From: Pilasporangium apinafurcum
Lineage: Eukaryota > Oomycota > Peronosporomycetes > Pythiales > Pythiaceae
Direction: 5' to 3'
DNA: 64,000 bases
NCBI GenBank assembly: GCA_001600495.1
Contig: BCKE01000009.1
Coordinates: 768,234 to 832,233, forward strand
Shown: positions 57,443 to 64,000 of the stretch, piece by piece
Layout of the letters: each line of letters begins with the position of its first letter
How positions within the stretch are numbered: position 1 is the first letter of the stretch
The notes under the pieces: generated by a model
Databases searched by the model: none
The model's input: only the letters and a program-made list of their open reading frames with translations
What the model was told of the DNA's origin: nothing
Made by a program: the position numbers and the translations under genes

Positions 57443-58687
57443 ATGTTGGACAGTGCCAGCGATGTCGCGAATGAGAAAACGAGCGAGAAATGGCGAAATC
57501 TCATGGCGTTCTGGATGCTGGGCTTCGTGAACAACATCGGCTACGTCATCATGATTGCTGGTGCGCAGGAGATTGCGGCGGGTGGCGTCGGCTTGGTCTA
57601 TTTCTTTGACATCTTCCCTGCGCTCTTCGTCAAACTCTCTGGTCCATACTGGTTCCATCTCATCTCGTATCGTCACCGTACGTTCGTGGCTGCGCTATGG
57701 ATGCTTGCGAGTTTCCTCGTCGTCGCATATGGAACGAATTCTCTGGCACTTCAGCTGCTCGGTGTCGCGTTCTCTGGACTGCAATCAGGCATGATGGAGG
57801 CGTCATTCTTGGCGCTGGCGTCTTTTTACGACAGCAGACAGTGCCTAACTTGCTGGTCCAGTGGTACCGGCCTGGCTGGAGTAGGTGGATATGCGTGGGT
57901 TGCTGTGTTTCACTTTTGGATAGGTCTAAGCTTCCCATCGACACTCATCTTGGCGTCAATTTTCCCAATCATCTATGTGCTCATGTTCACCCTGGTGCTT
58001 GATACGTCTCATTTACCCCCAGTGAGGAAGGCCAAACAGCAGTACACAGCCATCCCAGACGCTTGTGGAGAAGATGGAGTGGCTTTTAAGGGACAGATCG
58101 AGAAGGTAAAGAAGGAACTCACTGATGTGTCGACTTTGAGTTTTAGAGACAAGTTGCGCTTCACGTTGACGCTGGGGCCGTACATGATCCCGCTCACCGT
58201 TGTCTACTTTGCAGAGTACACCATGCAGACCGGTGTCTGGTCCACCATCGGGTTTCCTGTTGAGAGTGCATCCGCACGCGCACACTTCTACTTGTCTGCA
58301 GGGCTGGCTTACCAGATCGGTGTGTTTATCTCGCGCTCCTCCGGTGTGCTGTTCCAGGCCACGAGAGCGATTCTGTATATCATGCCAGCGCTGCAAACCC
58401 TACTACTCGTGTTTTTCACGTTTGTCTCTGCCTATCACTTTTGGTATAATTGGTCGCTGCTACTCTTCTGCTTCATTGCAGGGTTACTCGGTGGTGGAGT
58501 CTATGTAAATGCGTACACTTTGCTCTCGAAAGAGGTGCCGGCTAATTACGTTGAGCTGGCGCTGGCTGCGACATCGGTTGGCGACACGTTTGGTGTGATG
58601 TTAGCGGATTTCTTTGGCGTTTATCTCCAGGGCTGCCTCTATTCCATTAATCGACTTCCGGGAGCCACTGTCAATGTGTCGTGCTAA
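57443..58687 (+). CDS. CLN3: CLN3/battenin lysosomal membrane protein
   Basis: Single-exon multi-pass protein of 414 residues (human CLN3 is 438). About 10-11 hydrophobic segments are visible. Family landmarks: WRNLMAFWMLGFVNNIGYVIM at the start, FFDIFPALFVKLSGPY, FSGLQSGMMEASFLALASFY, and the diagnostic CWSSGTGLAGVGGYAW. A hydrophilic loop (PPVRKAKQQ ... GQIEKVKKEL) separates the halves, and the C-terminal half has the family's EYTMQTGVWSTIGFP segment. CLN3 proteins reside in lysosome/vacuole membranes, and are linked to glycerophosphodiester export and pH control. The Asn/Cys-rich C-terminus (VNVSC) might be prenylated or palmitoylated, but no CAAX is seen. Complete and intact. Confidence 0.93.
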   Translation: MLDSASDVANEKTSEKWRNLMAFWMLGFVNNIGYVIMIAGAQEIAAGGVGLVYFFDIFPALFVKLSGPYWFHLISYRHRTFVAALWMLASFLVVAYGTNSLALQLLGVAFSGLQSGMMEASFLALASFYDSRQCLTCWSSGTGLAGVGGYAWVAVFHFWIGLSFPSTLILASIFPIIYVLMFTLVLDTSHLPPVRKAKQQYTAIPDACGEDGVAFKGQIEKVKKELTDVSTLSFRDKLRFTLTLGPYMIPLTVVYFAEYTMQTGVWSTIGFPVESASARAHFYLSAGLAYQIGVFISRSSGVLFQATRAILYIMPALQTLLLVFFTFVSAYHFWYNWSLLLFCFIAGLLGGGVYVNAYTLLSKEVPANYVELALAATSVGDTFGVMLADFFGVYLQGCLYSINRLPGATVNVSC

Positions 58688-59158
58688 AGTGTCCTTCTAT
58701 CCACACCAAAACGAAGCACTAATGAGTTTTATCCATCGTCAGCTGACATCCAACTCCAAGAAAATCAGTTAGATTGTCTACATCTGCTAGATAGACTCAG
58801 AGTATAACGTAGTATACAAATGTTTGTAAACTTGCGCCAAATTGAACCATTTAGCAACGCTGGGTGGTCCTATGACAACTATTACATAGTTTTTCTATTG
58901 CTATGACATCCAAAAGATATCGGGATCTCCTTTGACCTGTGTCTTTCTTATGATCCAGGCCATGGGCTGTCACGGATGCGTAGGTGAGTTTTTATGAATT
59001 GTCGCTTGCAAATCGTACAGCTGGACTGACCACCAAAAGCAAGCTACTTTTTTACATTTCACGAGAGACATTGTCTGGAGTACTACTTGCAATCTGGATA
59101 AACACATGATTCTTGTTATTATCGAATGCTACCTAATAGTATAGAGTCTGCGTCCATG
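58688..59158. other. Convergent intergenic region, no gene seen
   Basis: About 470 bases between the tail ends of CLN3 (plus) and MCM10 (minus). It presumably contains both 3' UTRs. Nothing else was recognised. Confidence 0.5.
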
Positions 59159-60663
59159 CTATGATTGTGACCCAGTGTTCATGAAGCGAATCATGTCCAC
59201 TTTTTTTCGTTTTTGTTGCTTTAGGGTACTCGACCCGACGGATTCACTGGCCGCAATCATGGAAGATCTAATCTCAACAACAGTTCAAATAAGTAAACAA
59301 TCGTCATCAAAAACGCGATGAAACTATCCCACTCACATAATTTTCTGTCCACGGGTTACTGGCTTTGAATTTAACCCTGCTTGTCCGTTGTTCGGCCGTA
59401 TTGATCCACTATTTGGAGGTACCATCTGTCGGCTTGACATCGGAGCGAGAAGATTACGATGGTTGACACCAGGACCGACTGGGCATAACGCTTTCTGCAC
59501 TACAGCACCTGATGCTGAAAGGACAGTTGGTACTCCCAGCAGTCCTATATCGCTCCCATCTGCTCGTTTTCGTTTCTTCGAGAAGATTGGTTTCCATCCT
59601 GATGATACCGTTGAGGACGAGGAGCTGGATGACGAGGTGTAGACACCAGCAGATATGTTTTTGGGCTGATTAACGCCAGCGAAAAGAGCTTTTCGGAAGC
59701 TACCGATCGCATTGTTCAGCTGCTGCCGTCCTCTACTAGCTTGAACAAAATTTGTCGCGATGTGGTGAAGACAATATTGGGACTAAAGTACAAACGTGGT
59801 GTTGAGTGTGATTCAGAGATTGAATTGATCATTCTCAAAGAAAACAAATTATACCACTGCAGTATTCACCGCGAGACGACATCGCGCTTCTCCGCTGGTC
59901 ATCCCCTTACAGATTCCGAAATCGACTGCCGTGCCCAGCTTGACGATCTCAGAAGCCTGAGTGGTTTTAAAAGCAAATTTGTTCTTTTCTGTGGCTGGCA
60001 TTAGTGCAGCATTCAACAACGCCACAACTATGCCCTCTGTGTCCTTCCAGTGTGCGTCATACGCTTCCCCGAAAAGGAAGACTCCGAGTTCTGTGCCATT
60101 GAGATCCGAAAGACCCCACACCATGAAAGTTGAGCCATTTGCCGCCGCCTTCGAAATCGTCTTACGCACGAGCACACCGATAGTCACCCAGTCAGTCTAC
60201 CACAAAACGTTAGTTGCCAATTCGATACTCATATTTAGAGAAACATCTCAGTGAGCGCAATCGATTATCTGTTCAGTCTTACCTCATTATCATTAAACGT
60301 GTCCTTTGGCTCCATATCCATACGCTGCAGCGGAATAAACTTGCGTCCTGACATTTCTGTTCGTAAATCCGATGCACTGATCGTTCGCTTTGCAATCCGC
60401 AGTCCAGAATAGGCTTCTTTGTCCTCATGCTCATTCTTAGTTACGTTAGTCTTCATAGAGTTGGTGGCAGAGATGGAAGTTGGTTTGTGTCTCGATTGTT
60501 TTGCTATTGCGATGGATGAAGGAGGAGGTTTCAGATACTGTTGCTTCTTATGCTGTGAAGCACCGCGCGTATCTGCTGATTGCGGTGCGTCATGTTGTGC
60601 CGATCGTTGCGATAACGCTGTCCAATTCCATTGGTTCGCTCCATTAGTCCCAGCATTCGCCAT
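59159..60663 (-). CDS. MCM10: MCM10 replication initiation factor
   Basis: Replication factor that binds ssDNA and activates the CMG helicase. Exons 60283-60663, 59855-60196, 59337-59782 and 59159-59267 join in phase to 425 residues (introns 86, 72 and 69 bp). The family core is clear: SDLRTEMSGRKFIPLQRM, then after splicing DWVTIGVLVRKTI, the OB-fold segment FLFGEAYDAHWKDTEGIVVALLNA, and GTAVDFGICKGMTSGEARCR. The zinc finger is completed only across intron 2 (AVNTAV joined to SQYCLHHIA), followed by FVQASRGRQQL. The C-terminal exons lack ATG codons and are easily missed. The stop at 59333 lies in a GTGAGT donor, and the last exon adds a basic KQQKRKKVDM tail. The C-terminal winged-helix/Zn region of animal MCM10 is absent; the length is nearer the yeast protein. 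Confidence 0.85.
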
Positions 60664-60789
60664 CGCTAATTGTTTGAATTTGGACAAATGTGGACAAAAT
60701 TAGGCGCTGATGGCATGGCAAGTATAATATTTCATGGGGTATTAATATTTGCTTTCGTAGCTACTCGTCATCGCTGATTTTACCAGAAT
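60664..60789. promoter_or_regulatory. Short bidirectional promoter between MCM10 and NOSIP
   Basis: Only 126 bp separate the two divergent start codons, so both promoters and 5' UTRs must be compact and overlapping. No motif was identified. Confidence 0.5.
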
Positions 60790-61662
60790 ATGAGTCGACA
60801 CAGCAAGAACTCCACAGCTACAACGCACTTCACGTACCATGAGAAGGCCGCCGCTGGCCATGGGACGCTTAAGCGGCGCTATGGGAAGGACTCGCAGCTG
60901 TCCTTTGGCGCTTGTTGCCTCTGTCTAGCCAGTACACACGATGGTAAGAGCCCATTGGCGTCGCCCAGTGGTTTCCTCTATTGCAAGGAGTGCATTTATG
61001 CAAACCTACTTGCTCAGAAGCGCACGATTCAGGAGAATTTGCACGCATACGAGCGCTTCTGCGAAAGAAAGGAACAAGACACACAGGATATCATCATCGC
61101 GAAGGAGCGTGAGCAGCTGCAGAAGTTTCTCTCGGGCAGTACCGGTGGAGAAGCGATGGCTGCGACGAAGAGCGAGCATGAGGTGATTCAGGCAAAATTG
61201 CGTGAGAAAGTGGATCGCACTACCGATGATGAGAAGCGAGACGCCATGAAACGCACGAGCTTTTGGATTCCAGACTGCACGCCGTCGGCGGACGTGGCAG
61301 TGGAGAAACCAGACACGAAAACGGTGGATCCCATGAGTGGAGAACCTATGAAGCTTAAGCACTTGATGCCCGTCAAGTTTGAATGGTCAACGGTAGGCGA
61401 AAAGACCTCAAAAGAGCCCCCGCATGTGCTTTGTGTGGTGACGAAGAAAGCCATCACTCACCACCAGGCGGTACTCTTGCGTCCGTCTGGACAGGTGATG
61501 CTGGAAAGCTGTTTGAAGGACACGGTGCTACCCACCATGACGTGTCCAGTGACAGGTCTCAAGTTGCGCAAGAAAGACATTATCAAGTTGCAGACAGGAG
61601 GGACAGGATTTAGCGCCCATAGTACCGTAGAGGCTAAGAAATATCGCCCGACTATGACTTAA
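60790..61662 (+). CDS. NOSIP: NOSIP-like U-box E3 ubiquitin ligase
   Basis: Single exon, 290 residues, close to human NOSIP (301). It begins MSRHSKNSTATTHFTYHEK, matching the family's MTRHGKN...YTYHEK. The N-terminal half of the split U-box (FGACCLCLAST ... SGFLYCKECIYANLLAQKRTI) and the C-terminal half (CVVTKKAI ... VLLRPSGQVMLESCLKDTVL with PTMTCPVTGLKLRKKDIIKL) are separated by a helical insert with ERFCERKEQDTQ. NOSIP proteins are nuclear, spliceosome-associated ubiquitin ligases; the name comes from binding nitric-oxide synthase in mammals, which need not apply here. Its TAA stop (61660-61662) shares bases with the stop of the next gene on the opposite strand. Confidence 0.93.
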   Translation: MSRHSKNSTATTHFTYHEKAAAGHGTLKRRYGKDSQLSFGACCLCLASTHDGKSPLASPSGFLYCKECIYANLLAQKRTIQENLHAYERFCERKEQDTQDIIIAKEREQLQKFLSGSTGGEAMAATKSEHEVIQAKLREKVDRTTDDEKRDAMKRTSFWIPDCTPSADVAVEKPDTKTVDPMSGEPMKLKHLMPVKFEWSTVGEKTSKEPPHVLCVVTKKAITHHQAVLLRPSGQVMLESCLKDTVLPTMTCPVTGLKLRKKDIIKLQTGGTGFSAHSTVEAKKYRPTMT

Positions 61663-63159
61663 ATATATTTGTCAATGTCTGAAAACTGGTCACTACGGTT
61701 GGAAAGAGTCTGTTGCACGCCATACTTGCGATAAATCTCGGACTGGATGTCACTTGGAGTTCGGTTATCGCGCAGCATTTCACGGATTTCCTGCAGTGTT
61801 TGATCGCACAAGTCTGTGACGGACAACCGCTGAGGCTGTTTTATCTGTCCTTTTAACGCCAACAAGTTGCTACGCGTGGATTGTCCTTCTAAACTCTCTG
61901 ACACGATGAAACAAATATTCTGACTCTTAATGACTCCTGTATACCAGTAATGTGAGACTTCATGACAGAATACGTACGTAAATGTAGCTCATCTTACCTT
62001 TTTCAATGAATTGCGAGGCAACATTACGTCCGATCGCTTCTGTTGTAGTTGCGAACACAACAATGCACGCCTCCCCCACTGTCTCGCTTGCTTCTGTCAA
62101 CGGAGTGGCTTTGATCCCGTATTGATACAACAAACCATTTCTCAGCTCACTGAAATAAGATTTTCTCTGCCCAATATCATCATCATCATCATCAGTGTAA
62201 AAATACACATGGTTGACGTCATGTTGCTCACAGACGCTGGAAACAAACGCTAGTACTGCCGACATGGGGTTCACATAGATATCGAACGCGTCAGCCTTTG
62301 AAGGCACAGTAGATGTCGAAGGAGGAAGGATAGCAACTGTGTATGTTGGGCAGGCCAATGCTGGCAATTGCAATCGGCAACATAAATGAGCGTCCAGTCA
62401 TTAGAGATTAAAAATGCATTCAACGAGTACATACGCACCTGAAGCCGCTGTTTTAATAATGTCATGCACTTGAGTTAGCTCCGTCGATTCGTCCTCCAGC
62501 TCCACTTCCATCAGAAACATCTTGTCTGAAATTGATATTGAGGTACTGTCTTCCTGTGGATTCTGACGCGTGTATAACTGAATCGAGGACAAGTCGACAT
62601 TGAGTGGCGCTCGTTTAGCAGACGGATTCCGTTGACTCACAGCGACAGTTGTGACATGGTTACCGTGTTTGGCATTGGATGCTCTGGAAAGTGCAGAGCC
62701 AGTAGGTGCTACTCTTAAGACTCTTTCTTTTCTCGGAAGCAGGTTGCTTGCCTGGTACAACTGCCACATGCTCCAGCCCAACCCGTAGCTACCCACAACA
62801 TAACGCAATGATTGAACTGTCCTAAGCAGCATGATACGCTTCGCTGTAGCTCGCGTTTTTGTGTCCGTCAAACTCGTCGCAGGTGTGACAAGAGATGCCA
62901 CTGGGACACTAGATGCGGTAGCGACCATATTGGCCGGTATTGTCGTCCAAACAGCGCTTGGGATTACATTGACGGCGGCGTATTTGACAGCGAAGCGCAA
63001 TGGAATGGGTCGTCGATCGAGATAGAGGCATGCTTCCATGAATCCAATCGAAAATGTCGTCAGCAATACTGCTCCCACGCGGAGGTTTGCGTGCCAGACA
63101 TCAGATCGCACAGATAGGGATGAAAAATCACTCGCAGCAGCATACTCAGCCTGCTGCAT
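61659..63159 (-). CDS. Unrecognised membrane protein, 440 residues
   Basis: Exons 62439-63159, 61998-62360 and 61659-61897 join in phase (introns 78 and 100 bp). I do not recognise the family. The N-terminal third has two or three hydrophobic segments (ANLRVGAVLLTTFSIGFMEACLYL; FAVKYAAVNVIPSAVWTTIPA; LRYVVGSYGLGWSMWQLY), consistent with a membrane anchor. The rest looks like a soluble alpha/beta domain, with AYVNPMSAVLAFV-like helices, VYFYTDDDDDD, SETVGEACIVVFATTTEAIG and a helical tail QTLQEIREMLRDNRTPSDIQ. The start is the first ATG, 63159; an upstream in-frame TTG at 63195 is ignored. Its stop TAA overlaps the NOSIP stop within the palindrome TTAA. Confidence 0.7.
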
Positions 63160-64000
63160 TTTTGTTCCATCAATCGTACACTTCGCAATAATCAATTATT
63201 CTGTCCTATACAATACCACATATTATTAAATCCGCAAAGTACGACTCCAGTATGTCCAATTTTCCGAGTCAAGAGTAAGTGCCCGAGATTCAGGAGAAGA
63301 TCATCATCTAGTTATCGCCTCCCGTCGGGATTTAGAAGCGGACTGAAATAAATGATGGTGAAGATGCCCTTGCATCGAAAACTACAAAGTTTGACAAGGA
63401 AAAAACACAACCAAACCAACATTCAGTAGATTCTTCACTTTCACCTCCAAGTATAATAACCAAACGTGTGATACAGAGTAACTAGGAAGTTGCTGATGTG
63501 ACGTTTACTTGGTTTCTTGGACTATAATTGGACGAAAATTGGATTTTCGAGTTACGATTGGTCGAAATACGACGAACTTGGAGGACGTTGGTGGGCAGAG
63601 GTGGTAACTTGAAGGCAAAATGAAAAGTGAATTAGATGGAGAACTTAGTTCGCTACCACTACATCTAAGCTCCCATTGAATGTATATTTCCCTAATCTGA
63701 TTACGATCATTTTTCTACTTTCTTCCTTTACACATGTATAACATGTAACTATGCATTTCTGACTATTTCCCCTCTTAATGTATTGAAATGTCTTTAAGGT
63801 ATGTAATGTCGTCTGACCTCGAACACAAGGTCATGCATGTGTTACATTCATCAGAACTATCGCCGGCACGACGATAGCCTTTTCAATCCGAGCGATGAAC
63901 AAGACTTGGAAGTTATTACTACCCACAAAGGCAGACGTTTTGTAACCGGTTAACCGACTTACATTTAGAGTTACCTAGTGACATGTATTTTCATATGTTA
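63160..64000. other. Right-end flank, no gene seen
   Basis: About 840 bases to the window edge. It is AT-rich with no open frame of note, no repeat of other window sequence and no RNA gene recognised. It includes the promoter of the membrane-protein gene. Confidence 0.5.

Noticed and set aside
59388-60004. Two plus-strand open frames
   Set aside because: They are antisense to MCM10 exons that complete a known zinc finger.
1-64000. CRISPR arrays, rRNA, tRNA and virus-derived elements
   Set aside because: No regularly spaced repeats, rRNA segments, tRNA-like arms or virus-type polyprotein motifs were recognised by eye; a covariance-model scan would be needed to exclude small RNAs.

Overview
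This is an assembled eukaryotic contig, most likely from an oomycete. An Albugo-like white-rust genome is my best guess. The reasons are: single-copy eukaryotic genes packed with a few hundred bases between them; short GT-AG introns (about 60-145 bp, often GTAAGT or GTATGT donors with a CTAAT-like branch site); a degraded ankyrin gene of the oomycete 'WLH' type; SPX-RING and CAP proteins; and a flagellate-style giant coiled-coil protein. The genus is inferred, not proven. Twenty genes could be modelled. Where genes are spliced, exon joins were chosen by hand so that phase is kept and family motifs are restored across the junction.

Layout, left to right. 1-2.5 kb: a REX4-like exonuclease (cut by the left edge) and an unresolved acidic protein. 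2.9-4.7 kb: an ankyrin-DHHC palmitoyltransferase. 4.8-11.4 kb: a disturbed region. It holds a degraded coding relic, two near-identical inverted sequences whose homology stops near TTAA (piggyBac-like element ends), an intact M13 metallopeptidase between them, and a 1000-N assembly gap. 12-17.2 kb: SPX-RING protein, atlastin-type GTPase and a secreted CAP protein. 17.7-29 kb: a microcephalin-like BRCT protein, a 2327-residue coiled-coil protein and MAF1. 29.6-41.7 kb: CDK8-like Mediator kinase, EDRF1 homologue, secreted YWTD propeller, VPS9 protein and ABC1/COQ8-type kinase. 42.6-43.3 kb: ankyrin-repeat pseudogene. 43.7-53.4 kb: carnitine palmitoyltransferase 2, a C2/PH protein and a signal-peptide-bearing O-GlcNAc transferase fused to a methyltransferase. 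53.8-63.2 kb: second VPS9 protein, CLN3/battenin, MCM10, NOSIP and an unrecognised membrane protein. The last 0.8 kb shows nothing.

Most genes are housekeeping: replication and damage response (MCM10, BRCT protein), transcription control (CDK8, MAF1), endosome/lysosome traffic (two VPS9 Rab5 exchange factors, CLN3), lipid and quinone metabolism (CPT2, UbiB kinase), ER shape (atlastin) and phosphate sensing (SPX). The least ordinary items are the OGT-methyltransferase fusion with a signal peptide, the peptidase gene bracketed by inverted transposon ends, and several genes whose last coding exon is hidden behind a stop codon that is really part of a splice donor. No rRNA, tRNA, CRISPR array or virus-derived element was recognised.
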